Below are positions 51,605-60,966 of a stretch of 64,000 bases of DNA, piece by piece. This stretch comes from Nocardioides sp. CFH 31398 (lineage in GTDB: Bacteria; Actinomycetota; Actinomycetes; Propionibacteriales; Nocardioidaceae). Where the stretch lies: contig NZ_JAKUHT010000011.1 of the NCBI RefSeq assembly GCF_022436705.1, positions 1 through 64,000 of the forward strand. Direction: 5' to 3'. Numbering within the stretch: position 1 is the first letter of the stretch; the number at the start of each line of letters is the position of its first letter. Made by a program: the position numbers and the translations under genes. The notes under the pieces are model-generated. The model searched no databases, was not told the origin of the DNA, and worked only from the letters and a program-made list of their open reading frames with translations.

Positions 51605-53260
51605 GTGGGTCTCAGCAGGAAAGTACGTCTGGCAACGGTGGGTCTCGCGACCGCCGCGGTGGTGCTCACCGGGTGCGCCGAGAGCGAGCGCGACTCGTCC
51701 TCCGGCGACGGCGGCGGGGAGGGTGGCGGCGGCACGTTCCGCTTCGCGGCGTCGGCCGAGCCCGTGACGCTCGACCCGTTCTTCGCCTCCGACGGTGAGA
51801 CGTTCCGCGTGTCGCGGCAGATCTTCGAGGGCCTCGTCGGTGTCGAGCCCGGCACCGCCGACCCGGCCCCGACCGGCCTGGCCACCGAGTGGGAGTCGTC
51901 CGAGGACGGCCTGACCCACACCTTCACCCTGCGTGAGGGCGTGACCTTCCACGACGGCAGCGACTTCAACGCCGAGGCGGTCTGCTTCAACTTCGACCGC
52001 TGGTACAACCTGCCCGAGTCCTCGCAGGTCGAGTCGCTCGCCTACTACTACGGCGCCCTCTTCGGTGGTTTCGCGACCGGCGACAACGCCGACAACGCGA
52101 TCTACGACTCGTGCGAGACCAACGGCGAGTACGAGGCCACGATCACCCTCACCGAGCCGTTCTCGGGCTTCATCGCCGCGCTGTCGCTGCCGGCGTTCGC
52201 CATGCAGAGCCCCACCGCGCTGCAGGAGTACCAGGACGACGGGGCCCAGAACCCGACGACCACGGAGTACGCCACCTCCCGCCCCAGCGGCACCGGGCCG
52301 TTCCAGCTCGAGGAGTGGAACCAGGGCACCGACGTCACGCTGACGGCGTACGACGACTACTGGGGCGAGCCCTCCACCATCGACGAGGCCGTCGTCGTCC
52401 CGATCGCGGAGCCCCGCGGTCGCGCCGACGCCCTGCGCAACGACGAGATCGACGGGTACGACCTCGTCGGCCCGGCCGACATCTCCGGCCTCGAGGACGA
52501 GGGCTTCCAGGTCGTCAACCGCGACCCGTTCAACGTCCTCTACCTCGGCTTCAACCAGGCGCAGGCCCCGTTCGACGACCTCCGCGTCCGCCAGGCGATC
52601 GCGTACGCGATCGACAAGGAGGAGGTCGTCAGCGCCTCCCTGCCCGAGGGCAGCGAGGTCGCCATCGAGTTCATGCCGCCGTCGGTGAGCGGCTGGGCGG
52701 ACGACGTCGAGACGTACGACTACGACCCGGACCGCGCCCGCCAGCTGCTCGAGCAGGCCGGCGCCGCGGGCGAGACGATCGAGTTCAACTACCCGACGGA
52801 CGTCAGCCGTCCCTACATGCCCTCGCCCGAGGACACCTTCAACGTCATCCGCACGCAGCTGGAGGAGGTCGGCCTCGAGGTCGAGCCCGTCGCGGACCGC
52901 TGGGACCCGGACTACCTGAACAAGATCCAGGGCTCCGAGAACCACGGCATCCACCTGCTCGGCTGGACCGGTGACTACAACGACACCGACAACTTCATCG
53001 GCCAGTTCTTCGGCTCGGAGAAGCCCGAGTGGGGCTTCAACGACCCGCAGCTGTTCCAGGGCCTGCGCGAGGCGCGCGGCGAGCCGTCCGTGGAGGACGC
53101 CGCCCCGCTGTACGAGGACCTGAACCGCGAGGTCATGGAGCTGCTCCCGGGCGTGCCGCTGGCCCACCCGGTGCCGTCCCTGGCGTTCGGCCCGGGCGTC
53201 GGCGGCTACGAGGCCAGCCCCGTCCAGGACGAGGTCTGGAACACCGTCACCCTCGACTGA
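51605..53260 (+). CDS. ABC transporter substrate-binding lipoprotein (peptide/nickel type)
   Basis: 551 residues from a GTG with AAGAGG 6 nt upstream; a GTG at 51581 is possible. Type II signal peptide with lipobox LTGC followed by a Ser/Gly-rich linker, then the family 5 (DppA/OppA) fold: GTFRFAASAEPVTLDPFFAS, TFTLREGVTFHDGSDFNAEAV and VRQAIAYAIDKEEVV. It is the extracytoplasmic receptor of the transporter encoded by the next four genes. The ligand may be an oligopeptide. Confidence 0.93.
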   Translation: MGLSRKVRLATVGLATAAVVLTGCAESERDSSSGDGGGEGGGGTFRFAASAEPVTLDPFFASDGETFRVSRQIFEGLVGVEPGTADPAPTGLATEWESSEDGLTHTFTLREGVTFHDGSDFNAEAVCFNFDRWYNLPESSQVESLAYYYGALFGGFATGDNADNAIYDSCETNGEYEATITLTEPFSGFIAALSLPAFAMQSPTALQEYQDDGAQNPTTTEYATSRPSGTGPFQLEEWNQGTDVTLTAYDDYWGEPSTIDEAVVVPIAEPRGRADALRNDEIDGYDLVGPADISGLEDEGFQVVNRDPFNVLYLGFNQAQAPFDDLRVRQAIAYAIDKEEVVSASLPEGSEVAIEFMPPSVSGWADDVETYDYDPDRARQLLEQAGAAGETIEFNYPTDVSRPYMPSPEDTFNVIRTQLEEVGLEVEPVADRWDPDYLNKIQGSENHGIHLLGWTGDYNDTDNFIGQFFGSEKPEWGFNDPQLFQGLREARGEPSVEDAAPLYEDLNREVMELLPGVPLAHPVPSLAFGPGVGGYEASPVQDEVWNTVTLD

Positions 53261-53266
53261 GCACCC

Positions 53267-53302
53267 CGCGCCCGTCCCCGGATCCGTCCGGGGACGGGCG
53301 CG
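53267..53302 (+). terminator. Stem-loop between binding-protein and permease genes
   Basis: A perfect 16-nt stem (53267-53282 with 53287-53302) and a TCCG tetraloop lie between the receptor gene and the first permease gene. This position is typical of attenuating or mRNA-stabilising stem-loops that keep the receptor in excess over the membrane proteins. Confidence 0.75.
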
Positions 53303-53341
53303 GTCACGTCTGCCCACCCCCGCCCGAAAGGCTCTCGACGC

Positions 53342-54346
53342 ATGCTCCGCTTCGTGCTGCGGCGCCTGGGACTCCTCGTCCCGGTGCTGATCGGCCTGTC
53401 GGTGCTGCTGTTCGCCTGGGTCCGCGCGCTGCCCGGTGACCCCGCCCGCGCGCTGCTCGGCGAGCGCGCCACCCCCGAGGCCGTCGCCCGGGTCCGTGAG
53501 GCCTACGGCTTCGACGACCCCCTGTGGCAGCAGTACTTCCGCTACGTCGGCTCCCTGCTGCGCGGCGACTTCGGCTCCTCGGTCCGCGACAACCGCCCGG
53601 TGGTCGACACCTTCCTCGAGAAGTTCCCCGCCACCGCCGAGCTCGCGATCGCCGCGCTCCTCATCGCCGTCGTCGTCGGGGTGCCGCTCGGCTACCTCGC
53701 CGCGCGCAACCAGGGCCGGCTGCTCGACACCGCCGTCGTGTCCGGCTCGCTGCTCGGCGTCGCGACCCCCGTCTTCTTCCTCGCCATCCTGCTGAAGCTG
53801 GTCTTCGCGACGTGGCTGGGCTGGCTGCCGTCGTCGTTGAGGCAGGACGTGACGATCGACGCCACCCACGTCACGAACTTCTACGTCCTCGACGGGATAC
53901 TCACGCGGGAGTGGGACGCCGCGGTGAACGCGGTCGCCCACCTCATCCTGCCCAGCATCGCGCTGGCGACCATCCCGCTGGCGATCATCGTCCGCATCAC
54001 CCGCGCCTCCGTGGCGGAGGTGATGAACGAGGACTTCGTCCGGACCGCCGAGTCCAAGGGGCTCTCGCGGCGCGTCGTGTCCCGACGCCACGTGCTGCGC
54101 AACGCGCTGCTGCCCGTCGTGACCACCATCGGCCTGCAGGCCGGCCTGCTGTTCTCCGGCGCCGTCCTCACCGAGACGGTGTTCGGCCTGCAGGGCATCG
54201 GTCAGTACCTCTTCGAGGCCATCGGCCGCCGCGACTACCCCGTGCTGCAGGGCTACATCCTGTTCATCGCCATCATCTACTCGCTCATCAACCTGTTGGT
54301 CGACCTCGCCTACGGCGTCATCGACCCGAGGGTGAGGGTCTCGTGA
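53342..54346 (+). CDS. ABC transporter permease, DppB/OppB type
   Basis: 334 residues with six transmembrane helices. FVLRRLGLLVPVLIGLSVLLFAW at the start, the large periplasmic loop after helix 1, and the EAA loop in RTAESKGLSRRVVSRRHVLRNALLPVVT, which docks with the ATPases (split: RTAESKGLSRRVV then RRHVLRNALLPVV). Its stop overlaps the next GTG, coupling the two permeases. Confidence 0.93.
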   Translation: MLRFVLRRLGLLVPVLIGLSVLLFAWVRALPGDPARALLGERATPEAVARVREAYGFDDPLWQQYFRYVGSLLRGDFGSSVRDNRPVVDTFLEKFPATAELAIAALLIAVVVGVPLGYLAARNQGRLLDTAVVSGSLLGVATPVFFLAILLKLVFATWLGWLPSSLRQDVTIDATHVTNFYVLDGILTREWDAAVNAVAHLILPSIALATIPLAIIVRITRASVAEVMNEDFVRTAESKGLSRRVVSRRHVLRNALLPVVTTIGLQAGLLFSGAVLTETVFGLQGIGQYLFEAIGRRDYPVLQGYILFIAIIYSLINLLVDLAYGVIDPRVRVS

Positions 54347-55332
54347 CCATCCCGCTCCCACCGTCCGGCGGCGGTGCCGTTTCGCCCGAATCGGCGCCCG
54401 GGACCCCCGGCGGCGCCACCGGCGCCCCCGACACCACCGCCGAGGACCGTGGCGTCAGCCTGTGGCGCGGCGCCTTCCGCCGGTTGCGGCGCAACCCCAC
54501 CGCCATCCTCGGCGCGGTCATCGTGCTCGCCTTCATCGCGGTCGCCGTCCTCGCCCCGCTGCTGACCAGCTACGAGCCCGGCGCCGCCCAGGACGCCGGC
54601 GAGATCACCCCGTCCAGCGTCCCCGGGCCGTCGCCCGACCACTGGCTCGGGCTCGACAGCTTCGGCTCCGACCTGTGGACCCAGCTGGTGTACGGCGCCC
54701 GCCAGTCGCTCGTCTACGGCGTCATCTCGACCGCCATCGGCCTCGTGGTGGGCGCCGCCCTGGGCGCCCTGGCCGGTGGCTTCGGTGCCGTCGGCGGCCG
54801 CGCCGGGCAGTGGGTCGACACCGCCGTGATGCGGATCGTCGACCTCTGGCTGTCGATCCCCAGCCTGCTGCTCGCCGTCAGCGTCGCCGCGATCCTCACC
54901 CAGTCGGCGTACGCGGTCATGATCGCCATCGGTGCCGCCCAGGTGCCGATCTTCGCGCGACTGCTGCGCGGGTCGATGCTCGCGCAGGGCCGCTCGGACT
55001 ACGTCCTCGCCGCAGGCGCACTCGGGCTGCGCAAGCGGCGCATCGTCATGAGCCACGTCCTGCCGAACTCGATCGGCCCGACGATCGTGCAGGCCACGCT
55101 GAACCTCGCGACCGCGATCATCGAGGTCGCGGCGCTGTCCTACCTGGGTCTCGGCACCGCGGACCCCGCGGTCGCCGAGTGGGGCCGCATGCTGGTCGCC
55201 GCCCAGGACCGCTTCGACGAGTCGCCGCAGCTCGCCATCTACCCCGGCGTGGCCATCGCGATCACCGCGCTCGGGTTCACCCTGTTCGGCGAGGCCCTGC
55301 GCGAGGCGCTCGACCCGAGGAGCCGCCGATGA
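54343..55332 (+). CDS. ABC transporter permease, DppC/OppC type, with repeat-encoded N-terminus
   Basis: 329 residues. N-terminal DppC signature LWRGAFRRLRRNPTAILG, six helices and the EAA loop AAGALGLRKRRIVMSHVLPN. Its GTG overlaps the previous stop. The first 40 residues are a Pro/Gly/Ala-rich stretch that includes GAVSPESAP, encoded by a palindromic repeat unit (54376-54397). Related proteins begin near the SLWRGAF motif, so this part looks added. Confidence 0.92.
   Translation: MTIPLPPSGGGAVSPESAPGTPGGATGAPDTTAEDRGVSLWRGAFRRLRRNPTAILGAVIVLAFIAVAVLAPLLTSYEPGAAQDAGEITPSSVPGPSPDHWLGLDSFGSDLWTQLVYGARQSLVYGVISTAIGLVVGAALGALAGGFGAVGGRAGQWVDTAVMRIVDLWLSIPSLLLAVSVAAILTQSAYAVMIAIGAAQVPIFARLLRGSMLAQGRSDYVLAAGALGLRKRRIVMSHVLPNSIGPTIVQATLNLATAIIEVAALSYLGLGTADPAVAEWGRMLVAAQDRFDESPQLAIYPGVAIAITALGFTLFGEALREALDPRSRR
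54376..54397. repeat. Palindromic repeat unit E inside the DppC-like gene
   Basis: GCCGTTTCG and CGAATCGGCGC arms around CC lie in frame near the permease N-terminus. The unit is read as A-V-S-P-E-S-A, the frame used in other coding copies. Confidence 0.82.
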
Positions 55333-56372
55333 GCACCCCCGCACCCGAGAAGACCACCGACACGACGCGGGACGACGTCCCGCTGCTGTCGGTGCGGAAC
55401 CTGTCGGTGACCTTCGGGCTCCGGGGTCAACGCGCCGTCCGCGCCGTCGACGAGGTCTCCTTCGACATCCGCCCCGGCCAGCACGTCGGACTGGTGGGGG
55501 AGTCCGGCAGCGGCAAGTCCGTCACCTCGCTCGCCCTCATGGGCCTGCTGCCCAAGCGGGGGGTGAAGGTCGCCGGCGAGGCGCTCTACCGGGGCCAGGA
55601 CCTGCTGACCCGGGACCGCAAGGCCATGGCCGGCCTGCGCGGCCGCGAGATCGCCATGGTGTTCCAGGACCCGATGACGTCCCTGAACCCCGTCGTCCGG
55701 ATCGGGGTCCAGCTGACCGAGGTCATCACCCGGCACACCGACCTGGGCAAGTCGGCGTCGCAGGACCGCGCCCGTGAGCTCCTCGCCCAGGTCGGCATCC
55801 CCGACCCCGGACGACGCCTGCGGGAGTACCCCCACCAGCTCTCCGGCGGGATGCGGCAGCGCGTGCTCATCGCGATCGCCCTGGCGTGCCGGCCGCGCCT
55901 GCTCATCGCCGACGAGCCGACCACCGCCCTCGACGTCACCATCCAGGCCCAGGTGCTCGAGGTGCTCAAGGACCTCGTCGCCGAGACCGACGCCGCCCTG
56001 CTGATGATCACCCACGACCTCGGCGTCGTCGCCGGGCTCTGCGACGAGGTGAACGTCATGTACTCCGGCCGCATCGTCGAGGCCGCCACCCGCGAGAAGC
56101 TGTTCGCCCGGCCCCGCCACCCGTACACCGGCGGCCTCCTGGCCAGCATCCCGCGGCTCGACACCCCACGCGGGCGGCCCCTGACCCCCATCCCGGGCTC
56201 ACCGACCCAGACCCTGCCGTGGTCCACCGGTTGCGCGTTCGCCCCTCGGTGCGCCAACGCCGCCGACGACTGCCGCACCACGGCCCCGACCCTCGAGGCG
56301 GACGACCACGGGGAGCTCCGCTGCTTCCACCCCCTGGACGCCGCCCGCACCCCCTCCGGGAGCGGCTCATGA
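55329..56372 (+). CDS. ABC transporter ATP-binding protein, DppD/OppD type
   Basis: 347 residues, ATG overlapping the previous stop. Walker [10 protein letters not shown]-loop [11 protein letters not shown], signature LSGGMRQRV, Walker [13 protein letters not shown] and switch His in ITHDLGVV. The C-terminal oligopeptide-ABC extension has a four-cysteine cluster ([18 protein letters not shown]), typical of DppD and thought to bind iron-sulfur. It pairs with the second ATPase. Confidence 0.94.
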   Translation: MSTPAPEKTTDTTRDDVPLLSVRNLSVTFGLRGQRAVRAVDEVSFDIRPGQHVGLVGESGSGKSVTSLALMGLLPKRGVKVAGEALYRGQDLLTRDRKAMAGLRGREIAMVFQDPMTSLNPVVRIGVQLTEVITRHTDLGKSASQDRARELLAQVGIPDPGRRLREYPHQLSGGMRQRVLIAIALACRPRLLIADEPTTALDVTIQAQVLEVLKDLVAETDAALLMITHDLGVVAGLCDEVNVMYSGRIVEAATREKLFARPRHPYTGGLLASIPRLDTPRGRPLTPIPGSPTQTLPWSTGCAFAPRCANAADDCRTTAPTLEADDHGELRCFHPLDAARTPSGSGS

Positions 56373-57532
56373 GCGACCCCACCGCCCGCCCCACCCCCGG
56401 GCCCGCCGCGGCCGGGGGACCGGCCCCCGAGGACGCCGTTTCCGCCGAAACGGCGTCGGACGCCGGCGCCGGCGGCACCGATTCGGCACGAACGGCGGCC
56501 ACGCCCGACGTCCTGCTCCGCATCCGCGACCTCGAGGTGCACTTCCCGATCCGCGACGGACTCATCCTCAATCGCACGGTCGGAGCGGTCCGGGCCGTCG
56601 ACGGCGTCGACCTCGACGTCCCGCGCGGCGGCACGGTCGGCCTGGTCGGCGAGTCCGGGTGCGGCAAGTCCACCCTCGGCCGGGCCGTCCTGCGCCTGGT
56701 GGAGCCCACGGGCGGCAGGGTCGAGTTCGACGGGGTCGACGTCGCGTCGCTCAAGGGCGAGGCGCTGCGGGCGAAGCGGCAGGACATGCAGATGGTCTTC
56801 CAGGACCCGCTGGCCAGCCTGAACCCCCGGCAGAGCGTCGAGACGTTGCTGACCGAGCCGTTGCGGGCGCACCGCCGCAAGGTCTCCGACACCCGTGTCC
56901 GCGAGCTGCTCGACCAGGTCGGCCTGCCGTCGTCCGCGGCCGCGAAGTACCCGCACGAGTTCTCCGGCGGGCAGCGCCAGCGCATCGGCATCGCCCGCGC
57001 GCTCGCGTTGGAACCGTCGTTCATCATCGCCGACGAGCCCGTCTCGGCGCTCGACGTCTCGATCCAGGCGCAGGTGCTCAACCTGCTGGAGGACCTCCAG
57101 GAGTCCCTCGGCCTGACCTACCTCGTCATCGCCCACGACCTAGCTGTCGTCCGCCACGTCTCCGACCTGGTGGCCGTGATGTACCTCGGTGGCATCGTGG
57201 AGCGGGCGCCCTCCGACGACCTGTACGCCGAGCCGCTGCACCCGTACACGAAGGCCCTCATGTCGTCGGTGCCGGTCCCGGACCCCGTCGTCGAGGCCAC
57301 CCGGGAGCGGATCATCCTGACCGGCGACCTGCCGTCGCCGGCGGACCCGCCGACCGGTTGCCGCTTCCACACCCGGTGCCCCTTCCGGCAGGCGGAGCGC
57401 TGCGACAGCGAGCGACCCGTCCTGCGCGAGCTCCGCCCCGGGCACGCCGTCGCCTGTCACTTCGCCGAGGAGATCCTCGCGGGCACCATCACGCCGCACG
57501 AGGTCACGCCCGAGGAGGCCGCGGAGGTGTGA
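56369..57532 (+). CDS. ABC transporter ATP-binding protein, DppF/OppF type, with repeat-encoded N-terminus
   Basis: 387 residues, ATG overlapping the previous stop. Walker [20 protein letters not shown], signature [15 protein letters not shown], Walker [21 protein letters not shown] and the C-terminal cysteine cluster [15 protein letters not shown]. About 48 extra N-terminal residues precede the usual [13 protein letters not shown]. They include DAVSAETAS and GTDSARTAA, encoded by two palindromic repeat units (56432-56500), so the extension appears created by repeat insertion. Confidence 0.94.
   Translation: MSDPTARPTPGPAAAGGPAPEDAVSAETASDAGAGGTDSARTAATPDVLLRIRDLEVHFPIRDGLILNRTVGAVRAVDGVDLDVPRGGTVGLVGESGCGKSTLGRAVLRLVEPTGGRVEFDGVDVASLKGEALRAKRQDMQMVFQDPLASLNPRQSVETLLTEPLRAHRRKVSDTRVRELLDQVGLPSSAAAKYPHEFSGGQRQRIGIARALALEPSFIIADEPVSALDVSIQAQVLNLLEDLQESLGLTYLVIAHDLAVVRHVSDLVAVMYLGGIVERAPSDDLYAEPLHPYTKALMSSVPVPDPVVEATRERIILTGDLPSPADPPTGCRFHTRCPFRQAERCDSERPVLRELRPGHAVACHFAEEILAGTITPHEVTPEEAAEV
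56432..56500. repeat. Palindromic repeat pair F inside the DppF-like gene
   Basis: F1 (56432-56457) has perfect 11-nt arms GACGCCGTTTC and GAAACGGCGTC around CGCC. F2 (56473-56500) has CACCGATTCGG facing CGAACGGCGG. Both are in frame and add a disordered Ala/Ser/Thr-rich linker before the ATPase domain. Confidence 0.85.
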
Positions 57533-57539
57533 GGGACCC

Positions 57540-57602
57540 GCCGTTCCTGCCGAACCGGCGCCCCGACGGGCCGTCAGGACGCCGATTCGGCGGAAACGGC
57601 GT
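57540..57602. repeat. Palindromic repeat family, composite pair C
   Basis: C1 (57540-57560; GCCGTTCC and GAACCGGC arms) and C2 (57578-57602; GACGCCGATTCGG and GAAACGGCGT) follow the ABC operon stop. The segment from GTCAGGAC through C2 matches pair A at nearly every base, so the conserved element is larger than the palindromes themselves. Confidence 0.86.
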
Positions 57603-57639
57603 GCAGCGGGCGCGCCCGCCCAGGGCCGTCGAAGCGCGC

Positions 57640-58500
57640 TCAGGCCGGGTCGGCGGCGGGAGCGTCCGGCTGTTCGGCGGGGGCCGGGAGGGGCGGCGGG
57701 GTGCCGCCGTACGCCGGGCACAGGGCCTGGTGGGCGCACCAGTCGCACAGGCGTCCGGGGCTCGGCTGAAAGTCGCCGGTGGCCTCGGCGTGGCGGATGG
57801 CCGCCCAGATGGCCTCGACCTTGCGCTCGGTGGCGAGCAGGTCCTGCTCGTCGGGGACGTAGCGCAGCACCTCGCCGTTGCCCAGGTAGATCAGCTGCAG
57901 CATCGCCGGGACCCGGCCGCGGGTCCGCCACAGCACCAGGGCGTAGAACTTCAGCTGGAACAGCGCCTTCGCTTCGAACAGCTCGCTCGGGGCCCGCCCC
58001 GTCTTGTAGTCCACGATCCGCACCAGACCGTCGGGGGAGACGTCGACGCGGTCGACGAAACCGCGTAGCAGGAGCCGCGACTCGAGCACCGTCTCGACGT
58101 ACAGCTCGCGGTCGGCCGGCTCGAGCCGACGCGGGTCCTCGAGGGTGAAGTAGGTGTCCAGCGCGTCCGCGCAGGTGCCCAGCCACCGCTCGAGCGGCTC
58201 GGCCACCGCGGTCGCCGCCTCCGGGTCGGCGTCGCACACGGTCTCCCACGCCGGCCGGAGGAGGCCGCGGGCCCGTTCCGGCGTCCGGTCGGCCGCCGGG
58301 AGGTCGAACAGCTCCTCCAGCACCCGGTGCACCACCGTGCCGCGCACCGCCTCCGGCGACGACGGCTCGGGGAGCCGGTCGATCGTGCGGAACCGGTACA
58401 GCAGCGGGCAGCTCGTGAAGTCCCCGGCCCGGCTCGGTGACAGCGAGCCCAGCACCTCCACGCCGTCCACCGGCGTCGAGAGCAGCTCCGTCGGACCCAT
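57640..58500 (-). CDS. RecB-like PD-(D/E)XK exonuclease family protein
   Basis: 286 residues. Nuclease core RGFVDRVDVSPDG with the Asp, then IVDYKTGRAP (the DxK motif), and QLKFYALVL. A Cys early (TSCPLLYRF) plus three Cys at the end (LCDWCAHQALC) can form the iron-sulfur cluster known from AddB, Cas4 and related nucleases. No cas genes are nearby, and the position next to the site-2 protease is conserved in actinobacteria. TACTGT ends 6 nt before the ATG. Confidence 0.9.
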   Translation of the reverse strand: MGPTELLSTPVDGVEVLGSLSPSRAGDFTSCPLLYRFRTIDRLPEPSSPEAVRGTVVHRVLEELFDLPAADRTPERARGLLRPAWETVCDADPEAATAVAEPLERWLGTCADALDTYFTLEDPRRLEPADRELYVETVLESRLLLRGFVDRVDVSPDGLVRIVDYKTGRAPSELFEAKALFQLKFYALVLWRTRGRVPAMLQLIYLGNGEVLRYVPDEQDLLATERKVEAIWAAIRHAEATGDFQPSPGRLCDWCAHQALCPAYGGTPPPLPAPAEQPDAPAADPA

Positions 58501-58549
58501 GCCCCGACAGTAGGACAGCCCGCCGACAGTCCCCGGCTAGGCTCGAGGA

Positions 58550-59722
58550 GTGCCGGAGAACCGTCCCCACCCGCCCGGGACGATCCGGCTCGGCCGGATC
58601 GCCGGCAGCGACGTGCTCGTCTCCGGGTCCTGGTTCCTCGTCGCCGGTCTGATCGCCGTCCTGGTCGCGCCCCGCGCGGAGGTCGTGGCCCCCGGACTGG
58701 GCGTGTGGGCGTACGCCGTGGGCTTCGGCTTCGCCGTGCTGCTCTACGGCTCGGTCCTGCTGCACGAGGCGTCCCATGCGGTGGTGGCGCGGATGTTCGG
58801 GTTCCGGGTCAGCACCATCACCCTCCACTTCCTCGGCGGCGCGACCGCGATCGAGGGCGAGGCCCGCCGTCCCCGCCAGGAGTTCTGGATCGCCGTCGTC
58901 GGCCCCCTCACCTCCATCGGGGTGGGGCTCGCGTCGCTGGCGCTGCTGCCCGTCACGCCCGACGGTCTGCCCCGCCTCGCGGTCGAGGCACTGGCCGGGG
59001 CCAACCTGCTGGTCGGCGTCCTCAACCTCGTCCCCGGACTACCCCTGGACGGCGGCCGCGTGCTGAAGTCCGCCGTCTGGTCCCTCAGCGGGGACCAGCA
59101 CCGCGCCACCCTCGTCGCCGGGTGGGGTGGCCGGGTCGTCGCCGTCCTCGTCCTGCTGTGGCCGGTCGCGCTCGAGCTCGGTCTCGGTCGCAGGCCGCAG
59201 CTCGTGGACTACGCCGTCGCCTTCATCGTCGCGGTGTTCCTGTGGACCGGCGCCGGCGCGTCCATCGCCTCGGCCCGCATCCGGCGCCGCCTCCCCGGCC
59301 TCGCCGTCCGCGGTCTGGCGCGGCGCTCGCTCTCGGTCCCCGCGGACCTCCCCGTCTCCGAGGCCGTACGGCGGGCGCACGAGGCCGAGGCCGGCGGCAT
59401 CGTGACCCTCGGCCCGGACGGCGTCCCCGCCGGTCTGGTCAACGAGGCCGCACTGGCCGCCGTCCCGGAGGAGCGGCGTCCGTGGATGCCGATCTCGACC
59501 GTCGCCCGCAGCCTGTCCGAGCGCACCGCGCTGCCCGCCGACCTGGCCGGGGAGGGACTGATCGCGGCGCTGGGCCGCTCGCCCGCGCCGGAGTACCTCG
59601 TGGTCGAGGACGACGGACGCCTGCACGGCGTCCTCGTCACCGCCGACGTCGAACGTGCGTTCCGTCGCACCGACCGCCACCCCACCACCTCCCCGGGCAG
59701 GACGGCGGCGCCCGGCCACTAG
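58550..59722 (+). CDS. Site-2-type membrane metalloprotease (M50) with CBS domains
   Basis: 390 residues. Several transmembrane helices hold the zinc motif HEASH (His72, Glu73, His76) and the second metal motif PLDGGR. The C-terminal 150 residues form a CBS pair (LSVPADLPVSEAVRRAHEAEA onward). M50B proteases cut transmembrane substrates such as anti-sigma factors. TAGGCT ends 6 nt before the GTG, with GAGGA between. Confidence 0.9.
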   Translation: MPENRPHPPGTIRLGRIAGSDVLVSGSWFLVAGLIAVLVAPRAEVVAPGLGVWAYAVGFGFAVLLYGSVLLHEASHAVVARMFGFRVSTITLHFLGGATAIEGEARRPRQEFWIAVVGPLTSIGVGLASLALLPVTPDGLPRLAVEALAGANLLVGVLNLVPGLPLDGGRVLKSAVWSLSGDQHRATLVAGWGGRVVAVLVLLWPVALELGLGRRPQLVDYAVAFIVAVFLWTGAGASIASARIRRRLPGLAVRGLARRSLSVPADLPVSEAVRRAHEAEAGGIVTLGPDGVPAGLVNEAALAAVPEERRPWMPISTVARSLSERTALPADLAGEGLIAALGRSPAPEYLVVEDDGRLHGVLVTADVERAFRRTDRHPTTSPGRTAAPGH

Positions 59723-59732
59723 CCTGCTGCGC

Positions 59733-60743
59733 ATGCCCGAGCAGCCCGTCGACGTCCCCGATCCCACCGAGGACCCGGTCCGCTCCTCCAGCCCCGAGCC
59801 CGGCCTCGAGGCCGCGCCCGCCTGGGCCGGCGTACGTCGTGGCCCGCTGCAGGCGGGGGAGTGGATCCGCCTGGTCGACACCAAGGGCCGGCGCCACAAC
59901 TTCGAGCTGACCCCCGGCAAGCGGTTCTTCTCCAACCGGGGTCACATCGAGCACGACGACCTCATCGGCCGCGAGGAGGGCTTCGCGGTCACGTCGTCGG
60001 TGGGCGGCGAGTACGTCGTGTTCCGCCCGCTGCTCAGCGAGTTCGTGGTGTCCATGCCGCGCGGCGCGGCCGTGGTCTACCCGAAGGACAGCGCCCAGAT
60101 TGTGGCCATGATGGACGTGTTCCCCGGCGCGCACGTCGTCGAGGCCGGCGTCGGCTCCGGGGCGCTGACCTGCTCGCTGCTGCGGGCCGTCGGACCCGAC
60201 GGCAGGGTCGTGTCGTGGGAGCGGCGCGAGGAGTTCGCCGACGTGGCCCGCCGCAACGTCACCCAGTTCTTCGGCGGCGACCACCCCGCGTGGGACCTCC
60301 GCGTCGGCGACCTCGCCGAGGGGCTCCGCGAGTCGGGGACCCGCGCGGACCGCGTCGTCCTGGACATGCTCGCGCCGTGGGAGTGCGTCGACGAGGTGGC
60401 CGACGCGCTGCTGCCGGGCGGGATTGTGTGCGCATACGTCGCCACCACCACCCAGCTGTCCCGCATCACCGAGACGCTGCGCGCCCACGGCGGCTTCACC
60501 GAGCCACGGGCCTGGGAGTCGCTGGTGCGTGACTGGCACGTCGAGGGCCTCGCCGTCCGCCCCGGCCACTCCATGACCGGGCACACGGCCTTCCTGGTCA
60601 CCGCCCGCCGGATGGCCCCCGGCGAGCGCGCGCCCGCCAAGAAGCGTCGTCCCGCCCCCGGCGCCTACGGCGAGGACTACTCCGGCCCCCGCCCGCCCGA
60701 CCTCGCCCCCCAGGTCACCACCGAGGCGTACGACCCGCGCTGA
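59733..60743 (+). CDS. trmI: tRNA (adenine-58-N1)-methyltransferase TrmI
   Basis: 336 residues. An N-terminal beta-barrel (GPLQAGEWIRLVDTKGRRH) leads into the Rossmann SAM domain with VVEAGVGSGALTC, DGRVVSWERREEF and LDMLAPWECVDEV. The actinobacterial C-terminal tail is basic then Pro-rich (APAKKRRPAPGAYGEDYSG). It methylates A58 of tRNAs as a tetramer. It lies just before the proteasome ATPase, the order known in mycobacteria. TAGCCT ends 7 nt before the ATG. Confidence 0.93.
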   Translation: MPEQPVDVPDPTEDPVRSSSPEPGLEAAPAWAGVRRGPLQAGEWIRLVDTKGRRHNFELTPGKRFFSNRGHIEHDDLIGREEGFAVTSSVGGEYVVFRPLLSEFVVSMPRGAAVVYPKDSAQIVAMMDVFPGAHVVEAGVGSGALTCSLLRAVGPDGRVVSWERREEFADVARRNVTQFFGGDHPAWDLRVGDLAEGLRESGTRADRVVLDMLAPWECVDEVADALLPGGIVCAYVATTTQLSRITETLRAHGGFTEPRAWESLVRDWHVEGLAVRPGHSMTGHTAFLVTARRMAPGERAPAKKRRPAPGAYGEDYSGPRPPDLAPQVTTEAYDPR

Positions 60744-60799
60744 CCCTCGCTCCACCCGGTCGCCGGCCGTCGCCGTCACCCCGGCGTTGCTCCGGAGCT

Positions 60800-60865
60800 G
60801 CGCCGATTCGTGCGAAACGGCGGCCCGGACGGCCCGGACGACGCCGTTTCTGCCGAAACGGTGTT
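60800..60865. repeat. Palindromic repeat pair G upstream of mpa
   Basis: G1 (60800-60824; GCGCCGATTCG and CGAAACGGCGGC around TG) and G2 (60840-60865; GACGCCGTTTC and GAAACGGTGT around TGCC) lie between trmI and the mpa promoter. The remainder of the gap to 60966 is G/C-rich with no gene. Confidence 0.85.
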
Positions 60866-60966
60866 GCTTCGGCCGCGTCCTGGGCACCTCCAGCACCCCG
60901 CCCGACACCGCGCCGGCGCCGGGTGCGCGCCGGCCGTGTGACGAGTTGGTGACGACCCGGCGTGTG

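Noticed and set aside
57640-58500. Cas4 or phage recombination nuclease
   Set aside because: The iron-sulfur RecB fold is shared with Cas4, but there are no cas or phage genes and the gene sits in a conserved housekeeping neighbourhood.
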